From Pseudomonadota bacterium (GTDB taxonomy: Bacteria > Pseudomonadota > Alphaproteobacteria > Parvibaculales > Parvibaculaceae), in NCBI GenBank assembly GCA_021780275.1, contig JAJXZC010000604.1, positions 1-5,202 on the forward strand: DNA of 5,202 nucleotides. Direction: 5' to 3'. The position numbers and the translations under genes were made by a program. Numbering within the stretch: the stretch's first letter is position 1; each line of letters opens with the position of its first letter. Below, piece by piece: positions 1-5,202 of the stretch. The notes beneath the pieces were generated by a model. The model had not been told where the DNA came from. It saw nothing but the letters and a program-made list of their open reading frames with translations, and ran no database searches.

Positions 1-17
1 CAATGGGAAAAATCCGC

Positions 18-440
18 TTAGCCGACGATTTCGTCATCCTTGAAGAAGAAAGCGATTTCCGTTTTCGCGTTCTCCAGACTGTCGGAACCGTGCACCGAGT
101 TCGCTTCCATCGATTCCGCGAATTCCTTGCGGATCGTGCCGGGCTCGGCGTTGGCGGGGTTGGTCGCGCCCATGATCTTGCGGTTGGCGGCGACGGCGTC
201 ATCGCCTTCCAGCACCTGCACCACCACGGGGCCGGAGATCATGAACTTGACGAGGTCCTGATAAAACGGGCGTTGCTTGTGAACGGCGTAGAACTGTTCC
301 GCCTGTTCCTTTGTCATGCGGATGCGTTTTTGCGCGACGATGCGCAGGCCGTTTTCCTCGAACTTGGCGTTGATCTTGCCGGTGAGGTTGCGACGGGTGG
401 CGTCGGGCTTGAGGATGGAAAAAGTGCGTTGCGTAACCAT
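18..440 (-). CDS. ndk: Nucleoside diphosphate kinase
   Basis: Transfers the gamma-phosphate from ATP to other (d)NDPs through a phosphohistidine intermediate, balancing cytosolic NTP and dNTP pools. The 140-residue product has the normal length of bacterial Ndk. It begins [14 protein letters not shown], the typical N-terminal strand with the KPDA motif at residues 11-14. The active-site motif HGSDS is at 117-121, with the catalytic His at 117, followed by the family's [11 protein letters not shown] segment (123-133). The reading frame stays open for 20 codons further upstream, but the ATG at 440-438 is chosen because the family N-terminus begins there and an AGGAG sits six bases before it. 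An unknown gene lies 81 bp upstream on the same strand, but ndk appears to have its own promoter in the gap. No residue looks abnormal. The assignment is secure. Confidence 0.97.
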   Translation of the reverse strand: MVTQRTFSILKPDATRRNLTGKINAKFEENGLRIVAQKRIRMTKEQAEQFYAVHKQRPFYQDLVKFMISGPVVVQVLEGDDAVAANRKIMGATNPANAEPGTIRKEFAESMEANSVHGSDSLENAKTEIAFFFKDDEIVG

Positions 441-443
441 TGT

Positions 444-478
444 GGTCTCCTGCGTGAAAGTTTGTCGAAAGGGAGACC
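444..478 (-). repeat. Inverted repeat over the ndk ribosome binding site
   Basis: On the minus strand GGTCTCC (478-472) and GGAGACC (450-444) form a perfect 7-bp inverted repeat with a 21-base loop. The downstream arm contains the GGAG of the ndk Shine-Dalgarno and ends three bases before the ATG, so pairing would hide the ribosome binding site. The predicted start of ndk's own transcript (about 473) falls inside the upstream arm. The full hairpin would therefore form mainly in read-through RNA from the gene upstream, or the repeat could act as a DNA operator. The repeat is visible in the sequence; any function is inferred. Confidence 0.45.
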
Positions 479-479
479 T

Positions 480-508
480 TGTATACGTCCTTACGCGCAA
501 AAAGGCAA
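480..508 (-). promoter_or_regulatory. Probable ndk promoter (sigma70 type)
   Basis: Read on the minus strand, TTGCCT (508-503) is followed by a 17-base spacer and TATACA (485-480), a good match to the -35/-10 consensus at ideal spacing. Transcription would begin near 473, giving a leader of roughly 30 bases before the ndk ATG. It lies in the gap after the stop codon of the upstream gene, so ndk can be expressed independently. Confidence 0.6.
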
Positions 509-521
509 GCGCGCGCGAAAC

Positions 522-1115
522 CTAGCCCGTTTTGAAGGTCCTGGGAGGCTTGGGCCCTTGCCGCACCGCGGGAATCCTGAACGGAACCGCCCGGCTTTCA
601 TACGGCGCTTCGTAAGTCAGCAACGGTGGTTTGTCCGGATAGCCGTAAGTGCTGGCTTCACGGCCTTCCTCATAAGTTTTGGTGATGTCCAGCACGATTT
701 GGGGCATGACTTTTTCCTCTTTGGTCAGCCCTGATACCCGCACCGCGACGTCGGCCTCTTTCGCCGCCGCGTGTATGTCTTTATAGCCTTGCATATCGAC
801 GATATCCTGAGGCTGAAGGTCAATATATTTCGGGTTGATTCGCAACTGCATGGCAGAGGTTAAACCGATTGCGCCGGACGCGAGCATCTCATTGAACGCA
901 TCGTTTCTATTCATGCCGATATCCGTCATGGCATTCAAATATTCATGTACTTGGACGATTTTATTTTCAACGTAAAGACCCATTCCGAACGCCATACCCT
1001 CCATGACGCCATTCACAACCCTCATCTGCACTTCTTTTTTGTTCGGATCGGCAAGCGCGGCCTCCATAAAGACCCGGATGACGGCGCTCTGTTTGTTGTT
1101 ATCGCTTTCACTCAT
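522..1115 (-). CDS. Hypothetical soluble protein, 197 aa
   Basis: I do not recognise a family. The 197-residue product has no signal peptide and no clear membrane segment. Residues 1-30 are polar and charged. Residues 31-92 are rich in Met, Ala and Gly and look alpha-helical (VVNGVMEGMAFGMG at 33-46, then MTDIGMNRNDAF). Residues 93-150 are mixed polar, and the tail from about 159 to 197 is rich in Pro, Arg and Tyr and probably disordered. The ATG at 1115-1113 is supported by GAAAGGG (1130-1124) eight bases upstream and by a strong upstream promoter. It lies upstream of ndk on the same strand and is divergent from recF. Composition resembles neighbouring coding regions, although its codons are somewhat less GC-rich than those of recF. 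Reality of the gene is likely; function is unknown. Confidence 0.8.
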   Translation of the reverse strand: MSESDNNKQSAVIRVFMEAALADPNKKEVQMRVVNGVMEGMAFGMGLYVENKIVQVHEYLNAMTDIGMNRNDAFNEMLASGAIGLTSAMQLRINPKYIDLQPQDIVDMQGYKDIHAAAKEADVAVRVSGLTKEEKVMPQIVLDITKTYEEGREASTYGYPDKPPLLTYEAPYESRAVPFRIPAVRQGPKPPRTFKTG

Positions 1116-1180
1116 GAGTTCAACCCTTTCAAAACAGGACAGACCGGAATCAGTCTTGAAATTTACGAATACATATTAGC

Positions 1181-1209
1181 TTTATATTATAGTTTATGTT
1201 TAATGTCAA
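1181..1209 (-). promoter_or_regulatory. Promoter for the 197-aa hypothetical gene
   Basis: On the minus strand a perfect TTGACA (1209-1204) is followed by exactly 17 bases and TATAAA (1186-1181), close to a full sigma70 consensus. A second TATAAT-like sequence lies only 12 bases after the -35 and is too close to serve. The start site would be near 1174, leaving a leader of about 60 bases. The flanking AT-rich DNA also favours strong promoter activity. Confidence 0.7.
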
Positions 1210-1243
1210 TAAGTTCTGTAAATATAATGCATGTATTAATACT

Positions 1244-1272
1244 TTGTTTTTCAAATATTTTTAGCTTATAAA
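1244..1272 (+). promoter_or_regulatory. Probable recF promoter
   Basis: TTGTTT (1244-1249), a 17-base spacer and TATAAA (1267-1272) form a reasonable sigma70-type promoter. Transcription would start near 1279, about 27 bases before the recF GTG. A perfect TATAAT also occurs at 1277-1282 but has no acceptable -35 at normal spacing. The element would drive recF and the overlapping transporter. It stands back to back with the promoter at 1181-1209. Confidence 0.5.
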
Positions 1273-1305
1273 TCAATATAATAACCTGAAATTGCCGGAA
1301 GCGTC

Positions 1306-2475
1306 GTGTCCCTGTCCTTGCGTAAAATAAATATCAGCCAGTTCCGCAGCTACGAGGCGGCGCGACTCGACCTGACGGACGGTGCGGACGGCAATATCAT
1401 CGTGCTGACCGGCGCGAACGGCGCGGGCAAAACCAATATCCTCGAAGCCATCAGCCTGCTGGTGCCGGGCAAAGGCCTGCGCAATGCCGACATCCCCGAG
1501 ATGAAAAACCGCCATGCCGGGGCGCAGGAAAGCTGGGCGGTTGCGGCGGAAATCGAAACCGCGACCGGCGAGATCGCGCGGATCGGCACCGGCCTTGACA
1601 ATGAAACCGGCCGCCGCCGCGTCCGCATCGACGGCGAGACCGTCAAAAGCCAGAGCGCTCTTTCTTCACTCGTCGCCGCCGTGTGGCTGACGCCGCAAAT
1701 GGACCGGTTGTTCCTTGAAGGCGCAAGCGCGCGGCGTAAATTTCTCGACCGGCTCGTCGCCGCCGCCACGCCGGAACACAGCGCCAGCCTCAACCGCTAC
1801 GAGAAGGCCATGCGCGAGCGGATGAAAATTCTGCAAGGCGACCGTCCCGCCGATCCCACGTGGCTGTCGGCGCTGGAGCGGCAAATGTCGGCGGACGGCG
1901 TCGCCATCGCCGCGGCGCGGCAGGCGCTCGTCGAACGCCTGCAAAACCACGCCGACCATCTGGGCGCGAAAGCGCCGCTGTTTCCCGAGCCGCTCTTGTC
2001 TCTCGACGGCTGGGCGGAAAACGAAATCGGCAGGCGTCCCGCGGTCGACATCGAGGACGACCTCAAAAACAGGCTCGCCGCTGCGCGCGGCGAAGACCGC
2101 GCAAGCGGACGCACGCATACGGGCATCCATCGCGCCGACCTTGCCGTCTTCAACAAAGCGAAAGACATGCCTGCGGCGCAATCCTCCACCGGCGAGCAAA
2201 AGGCCCTGCTGGTCTCTGTCATTCTCGCCCACGCGCTGATGATGCGCGCGGAGAAAGGCTTCGTGCCGATCATTCTGCTCGACGAAGTCGCCGCGCACCT
2301 CGACGCCGCGCGGCGCGAGCAGCTCTTCTCCCTGTTGCGCGCGTTGCAGGGACAAGTCTGGCTGACCGGCACGGACGAAGCTGTTTTCGCAAGCCTGAAA
2401 GACGAGGCGCGCTTCTTCAGCGTCGCGCAGGGCCGCATCCACGGACGCGACGTCCTGCGCGCCTTCGCCACATGA
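1306..2475 (+). CDS. recF: DNA replication/repair protein RecF
   Basis: RecF is an SMC-like ATPase that, with RecO and RecR, loads RecA at single-stranded gaps and stalled forks. The 389-residue product has the Walker A motif GANGAGKT at 36-43, preceded by the RecF-typical ISQFRSYEAARLDL strand (10-23). It also has the LFLEGASARRKFLDRL segment (135-150), an ABC-type signature SSTGEQ (293-298), Walker B IILLDEVAAHLD (322-333) and TGTD (354-357) at the H-loop position. All ATPase motifs are intact. The start is a GTG with a weak GGAAG four bases upstream. An in-frame stop at 1282 leaves no ordinary earlier start, though a TTG at 1318 is possible. Its last bases overlap the next gene's ATG. dnaN, its usual upstream neighbour, is not adjacent here. 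Confidence 0.96.
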   Translation: MSLSLRKINISQFRSYEAARLDLTDGADGNIIVLTGANGAGKTNILEAISLLVPGKGLRNADIPEMKNRHAGAQESWAVAAEIETATGEIARIGTGLDNETGRRRVRIDGETVKSQSALSSLVAAVWLTPQMDRLFLEGASARRKFLDRLVAAATPEHSASLNRYEKAMRERMKILQGDRPADPTWLSALERQMSADGVAIAAARQALVERLQNHADHLGAKAPLFPEPLLSLDGWAENEIGRRPAVDIEDDLKNRLAAARGEDRASGRTHTGIHRADLAVFNKAKDMPAAQSSTGEQKALLVSVILAHALMMRAEKGFVPIILLDEVAAHLDAARREQLFSLLRALQGQVWLTGTDEAVFASLKDEARFFSVAQGRIHGRDVLRAFAT

Positions 2476-3377
2476 GCGGTTTCGCGCTTTTCATGCACGG
2501 TGCCGGATGGGTGGCCTTCACGCTCGTGTCGGCAATATTTTCAGCGGGCATTTATCTCGTCAATCAGTACATGCGGCAACCCGGCCACGCGCTCGTCTTC
2601 TGGTCGCGCCTTTTCACCGTGCTGGCGCTGACGCCCTGCGCCGCCTTCGTCCGCATGCCGCAGAGCCCGCTCTTTTACGCCGCCGTCGTCGCCACGGCCT
2701 TTTGCGCCGCCTTCGGCGACATCCGCACCTTCAACGTCGCCGCGCGCTACGGCGGCGGGGTCGTCTCGCGCACGCAGCCGCTGGTCATTTTCATGACGTT
2801 TCTGCTGTGGTTCGCCTTCAATCCCGCGCTGTTCGGCCAATACGCGCGGCATCCCCTGCATACGGGCCTTGTCCTGCTGGCTTTGGGCGGTTGCGGATTT
2901 TTCTCCTCCCGCCTCAGGAAATGCGCCATCAGCCGCCGCGCTTTCCTTGAAATGCTCCCCGCGCTGTTCGCCTACACGGCGGCGACGGTGCTCAACAAAT
3001 ACGCGATGGGCCACGGCCCGCTCGCCGGCGCGGTGTTCGGCTACATGTATATGCAATCGGCGACGGTCGTCATACTGACCGGCGGCTACATCCTGTTGAA
3101 AGGCAAACGCCCGCGCGCCGAAACCGGAGAACGCCGGCCGCGCAAAATGGCGCGCGCGGCGGCAATGCTCGTCTTCGGATGGATCGGCGCGATGATTTTC
3201 AAAAACACCGCCATGGCCTTCGTGCCCAATCCGGCCTATCTCTCGGCGCTTCTGTACACCGCGCCGGTGTTCATCGCCATCTTCTACAAGCTGACGGGGC
3301 ATAAGGAGGAAGCGGATATCATGTCCGGCCTCGGGCTGGTCGCCTGCGCCGCCCTGCTCGCCGCGGCGACCGTTTAA
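2472..3377 (+). CDS. EamA/DMT-type transporter, ten membrane helices
   Basis: Integral inner-membrane protein of 301 residues with about ten hydrophobic segments, roughly at 11-31, 40-60, 67-83, 96-116, 129-146, 157-177, 183-208, 226-249, 254-273 and 283-301. This is the five-plus-five layout of the drug/metabolite transporter superfamily. The stretch NPAYLSALLYTAPVFIAIFYKLTGHKEEAD (253-282), with an acidic pair before the last helix, resembles the C-terminal EamA repeat. A basic loop (210-225) faces the cytoplasm by the positive-inside rule. The substrate cannot be inferred. The ATG overlaps the recF stop as ATGA, with no clear Shine-Dalgarno, which points to translational coupling with recF. 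The frame is open far upstream into recF, but that part is GC-rich out-of-frame sequence; the family-length protein begins here. The superfamily call is good, the specificity unknown. Confidence 0.87.
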   Translation: MSGFALFMHGAGWVAFTLVSAIFSAGIYLVNQYMRQPGHALVFWSRLFTVLALTPCAAFVRMPQSPLFYAAVVATAFCAAFGDIRTFNVAARYGGGVVSRTQPLVIFMTFLLWFAFNPALFGQYARHPLHTGLVLLALGGCGFFSSRLRKCAISRRAFLEMLPALFAYTAATVLNKYAMGHGPLAGAVFGYMYMQSATVVILTGGYILLKGKRPRAETGERRPRKMARAAAMLVFGWIGAMIFKNTAMAFVPNPAYLSALLYTAPVFIAIFYKLTGHKEEADIMSGLGLVACAALLAAATV

Positions 3378-3402
3378 ACCAGCGGCCGCTCCGGCAAAAG
3401 AA

Positions 3403-3432
3403 AAGGCCGCCGGTTTCAAACCGGGCGGCCTT
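3403..3432 (-). terminator. Intrinsic terminator between convergent genes
   Basis: AAGGCCGCC (3403-3411) pairs with GGCGGCCTT (3424-3432), a 9-bp GC-rich stem. The inner GGTTT/AAACC could extend the pairing around an unpaired G. On the minus strand the stem is followed directly by a T-rich run (TTTTCTTTTG), making it a good terminator for the gene whose stop is at 3461. On the plus strand the downstream sequence is only mildly T-rich (CGCTTCATTCG), so it may stop the recF-transporter transcript less efficiently. Confidence 0.75.
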
Positions 3433-3460
3433 CGCTTCATTCGCAATCAACCCTTGAAGG

Positions 3461-4114
3461 TTACTGGCCGAACGGGCCTTTCTTCACATGGTCGTAATTG
3501 CCGGGCTTGCGCGGCGCGCGCGTCGCCTCCGGCGCTTTTTCCACCGGTTTTTCAGCGGCTTTCTGCGCGGATTCGGCCTTGAACGCGTCGGTCAGGCGGT
3601 CTTTGAACGCGCTGCCCGAGAGCTTTTCCGCTTCAAGCACCGCGTCAACCGTGGTGACGATATTGTGAAGCGCCTGCGCGACTTCAACGCTGCCGTATTT
3701 TTTCTTCAGGCGTCTTCTTTCCTTCTGGTTGCCCCACAGGCCGCCGACACCGGCGCCTGTCGCCGTGCCGATGCCGACGTGCGTGCCGACCCAGAGCACC
3801 GCCGCGGGCAACGTCATCCACGGCACGAAGATCGCACCGGCGGAAACAGCCGTCAGCGTGACGGCGCCAGCGGCGAGAGAGCCCACGGTGAGTCCCCCAA
3901 TAAGGCTTTTCTTGTCCGTCGATTTCGGCGCGCCTTCGTCATAGATCTTGTGCATTTCTTCACTCAGGACAACGAGTCTTCTCATACGCTCGCTTGCATC
4001 GGGTTCTTTTTTGATATCATGCAGGGCGGCATTGACCGTCAGGGCAATTTGCTCGATGTCCGCAAGGCTCCAACTGTTTTGAGGGGCAGCGCTTCTGTTA
4101 AACGGATTTTTCAT
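3461..4114 (-). CDS. Hypothetical protein with glycine-zipper membrane hairpin
   Basis: Family not recognised. The 217-residue product has three parts. Residues 1-70 are polar and probably helical, with no signal peptide. Residues 71-127 are hydrophobic and Gly/Ala-rich, long enough for two membrane helices (about 71-96 and 99-126) separated by PWMTLP. The second contains a glycine-zipper pattern, GTHVGIGTATGAGVGG (110-125). Residues 131-217 are strongly basic at first (KERRRLKKKY), then an amphipathic helix, then an Ala/Pro/Lys/Glu tail ending KKGPFGQ. The ATG at 4114-4112 has AGAGGA seven bases upstream. The gene has its own promoter and terminator and converges on the transporter gene. Glycine-zipper hairpins occur in pore-forming and membrane-anchoring proteins, but that is only analogy. 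The gene is likely real; its role is unknown. Confidence 0.82.
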   Translation of the reverse strand: MKNPFNRSAAPQNSWSLADIEQIALTVNAALHDIKKEPDASERMRRLVVLSEEMHKIYDEGAPKSTDKKSLIGGLTVGSLAAGAVTLTAVSAGAIFVPWMTLPAAVLWVGTHVGIGTATGAGVGGLWGNQKERRRLKKKYGSVEVAQALHNIVTTVDAVLEAEKLSGSAFKDRLTDAFKAESAQKAAEKPVEKAPEATRAPRKPGNYDHVKKGPFGQ

Positions 4115-4163
4115 CTCGGTTTCCTCTCTGTTTTTTTAAAAATATTATGGTTGTGAGTGAGGA

Positions 4164-4191
4164 ACAGTAGCACCCATTCAATTTATGTCAA
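4164..4191 (-). promoter_or_regulatory. Probable promoter of the glycine-zipper gene
   Basis: On the minus strand a perfect TTGACA (4191-4186) is followed by 16 bases and TACTGT (4169-4164). The -10 matches consensus at the important first, second and last positions but is otherwise poor. The start would be near 4157, leaving a leader of about 42 bases before the ATG at 4114. Confidence 0.5.
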
Positions 4192-4407
4192 CGTGCGCTC
4201 AAGAGAAAAATCTATTCACTGTAAAGAAAGCATGGATATAACAAACATAAGTAAAATAGGCATAAACAATTATCTGTAAAGTTATTTTCCTATTGCGATA
4301 CATTATGTTTTTACATCATGAAAAATGAAACGTGTGAAAAGCTTTTCCCGCCGCGCGATTTTATACGATTGCACTTGCTTAAACTGTTCGTTCGGGCGAA
4401 CCTTTTC

Positions 4408-4416
4408 TGCTATATT
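4408..4416 (+). promoter_or_regulatory. Probable gyrB promoter, extended -10
   Basis: TGCTATATT (4408-4416) combines a TGn extension with a TATATT -10 hexamer, and the same bases fit the GCTANA-type -10 of alphaproteobacterial housekeeping promoters. The -35 region is weak (TTCGTT at 4387-4392 with an 18-base spacer). This is a common arrangement for extended -10 promoters. Transcription would start near 4423, about 34 bases before the chosen gyrB ATG. The small inverted repeat GTTCG/CGAAC overlaps the -35 region. Confidence 0.5.
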
Positions 4417-4456
4417 CCTTAGACAGAATCGAATGAACATGAAACAGGATAAAGAC

Positions 4457-5202
4457 ATGACCGACGCCGCCAAGATCAAGGCCGACAAACAGGCCGCCGT
4501 GGAAGATTATGGCGCCGATTCGATCAAAGTGCTCAAAGGCCTCGACGCGGTGCGCAAGCGCCCCGGCATGTACATCGGCGACACCGACGACGGCTCCGGC
4601 CTGCACCACATGGTCTACGAAGTCGTCGACAACGCGATCGACGAAGCGCTCGCCGGATACTGCGATGGCGTGGACGTGATCCTCAATGCCGACGGCTCCG
4701 TCACGGTGCGCGACAACGGCCGCGGCATTCCCGTCGCGCTGCACAAGGAAGAAGGCGTCTCCGCCGCCGAAGTCATCATGACCCAGCTCCACGCGGGCGG
4801 CAAGTTCGACCAGAACTCCTACAAAGTCTCCGGCGGTTTGCACGGCGTCGGCGTCTCGGTCGTCAACGCGCTCTCCAAGACGCTGGACTTGCGCATCTGG
4901 CGCGACGGCAAGGAATGGTTCATGCGTTTCCGTCACGGCGAGGCCGAAGCGCCGCTCAAGGCCGTTGCCGATTGCGCGCCGGACAAAACCGGCACCGAAG
5001 TCACCTTCACCCCGTCGGAAGAAACCTTCACGATGGTCGAGTTCAGCCTCGCCACGCTTGAGCACCGCCTGCGCGAGCTCGCCTTTCTCAACTCGGGCGT
5101 CAAGCTCATTCTGACCGACAGGCGCAAGAAAGAGCCGAAGACCATCGAGCTTTTTTATGAAGGCGGGCTGATCGCCTTCGTCAATTATCTCGACCGCACC
5201 AA
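4457..5202 (+). CDS. gyrB: DNA gyrase subunit B, N-terminal part (runs off edge)
   Basis: ATPase subunit of the type II topoisomerase that introduces negative supercoils. The 248 codons present cover the GHKL ATPase domain and the start of the transducer domain. Visible motifs are [15 protein letters not shown] with catalytic Glu55 and Mg-binding Asn59, DNGRGIP (86-92), HAGGKFD (112-118), [20 protein letters not shown] (121-140) and KTGT (177-180). Numbering is 13 above E. coli GyrB, so Asp86, Arg89, Arg149 and Thr178 match E. coli Asp73, Arg76, Arg136 and Thr165: the coumarin-contact residues are wild type. The YKVSGG form of the ATP lid favours GyrB over ParE. Two earlier in-frame ATGs (4433, 4439) exist; 4457 is preferred because AGGA lies seven bases before it and the predicted transcript starts too near the others. 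The gene continues beyond 5202. Confidence 0.96.
   Translation, partial: MTDAAKIKADKQAAVEDYGADSIKVLKGLDAVRKRPGMYIGDTDDGSGLHHMVYEVVDNAIDEALAGYCDGVDVILNADGSVTVRDNGRGIPVALHKEEGVSAAEVIMTQLHAGGKFDQNSYKVSGGLHGVGVSVVNALSKTLDLRIWRDGKEWFMRFRHGEAEAPLKAVADCAPDKTGTEVTFTPSEETFTMVEFSLATLEHRLRELAFLNSGVKLILTDRRKKEPKTIELFYEGGLIAFVNYLDRT

Larger units (their letters stand above)
4115..4456. other. AT-rich spacer with two divergent promoters
   Basis: This 342-bp gap between the glycine-zipper gene and gyrB is AT-rich over most of its length and becomes GC-richer after about 4340. Apart from the two promoters listed separately it holds an imperfect palindrome TTTTaCATcATGaAAAA (4309-4325), a perfect palindrome GAAAAGCTTTTC (4336-4347), the octamer CTGTAAAG twice (4219-4226 and 4274-4281), and a short inverted repeat GTTCG/CGAAC (4386-4390 and 4397-4401) in the gyrB promoter. 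A 34-codon open frame from 4318 to 4422 has no ribosome binding site and is probably chance. No tRNA, terminator or convincing DnaA box was seen. Confidence 0.6.

Noticed and set aside
3..734. Long plus-strand open frame opposite ndk and the 197-aa gene
   Set aside because: It is antisense to a certain ndk gene, resembles nothing known, and such open frames are common opposite GC-rich genes.
1141..1305. Chromosomal origin (oriC) in the AT-rich spacer near recF
   Set aside because: No convincing DnaA box (TTATCCACA-like) was found here or in the spacer before gyrB; AT-richness alone is insufficient.
1860..2471. Possible N-terminal extension of the transporter by about 200 residues inside recF
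   Set aside because: The extension is an out-of-frame reading of recF rich in Arg and Ala, with no membrane segments; the normal family length starts at 2472.
1666..2498. Minus-strand open frames opposite recF
   Set aside because: Arg/Ala-rich low-complexity translations of the recF antisense strand with no ribosome binding site; recF itself is unambiguous.
3371..3389. Adjacent GTTTAAAC and GCGGCCGC, resembling vector cloning sites
   Set aside because: GTTTAAAC spans the natural transporter stop codon and GCGGCCGC fits the local GC-rich composition; no other vector-like sequence is present.
2541..3446. Minus-strand 301-codon frame opposite the transporter
   Set aside because: It crosses the terminator hairpin and is an Arg/Gly/Glu-rich shadow of the membrane protein gene.
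4336..4347. Perfect 12-base palindrome GAAAAGCTTTTC as an operator
   Set aside because: About one such palindrome is expected by chance in a window this size, and it is some 60 bases upstream of the gyrB -10.
4318..4422. 34-codon plus-strand frame upstream of gyrB as a leader peptide
   Set aside because: No Shine-Dalgarno precedes it, and it lies upstream of or across the predicted gyrB promoter rather than in its leader RNA.
4379..5145. Minus-strand frames opposite gyrB
   Set aside because: They are antisense to a clearly recognised GyrB ATPase domain.

Overview
The window looks like chromosomal DNA from a Gram-negative bacterium, most likely an alphaproteobacterium. This rests on GC-rich genes separated by sharply AT-rich spacers, a RecF of about 390 residues, GyrB and Ndk sequences of proteobacterial type, and a gyrB -10 region that reads GCTATATT, close to the housekeeping pattern of that class. 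The class assignment is inference. No mobile element, CRISPR array, tRNA or rRNA gene is visible.

Layout. Positions 18-1115 hold two minus-strand genes: an unrecognised 197-residue soluble protein (522-1115) and, downstream of it, ndk, nucleoside diphosphate kinase (18-440). Each has a convincing sigma70-type promoter of its own, and a 7-bp inverted repeat covers the ndk ribosome binding site. A very AT-rich spacer of 190 bp (1116-1305) carries divergent promoters. From it recF (1306-2475) runs rightward, and its stop overlaps by four bases the start of a ten-helix EamA/DMT-type transporter (2472-3377), so the two probably form a translationally coupled pair. A hairpin at 3403-3432 lies between the transporter and a convergent minus-strand gene (3461-4114). 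That gene encodes an unrecognised 217-residue protein with a glycine-zipper-like membrane hairpin and a charged Ala/Pro/Lys tail. A 342-bp spacer (4115-4456) then holds the promoter of that gene and an extended -10 promoter for gyrB, whose first 248 codons run off the right edge (4457-5202).

What it adds up to. recF and gyrB, often neighbours in the dnaA-dnaN-recF-gyrB replication cluster, are still close together and in the same direction. They are separated by a transporter and an inverted gene of unknown function, and dnaN is not immediately upstream of recF. ndk (dNTP supply), recF (gap repair) and gyrB (supercoiling) are all DNA-metabolism housekeeping genes. I see no clear new biological system. 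The best leads are the two unknown proteins lodged in this conserved neighbourhood and the inverted repeat over the ndk start.
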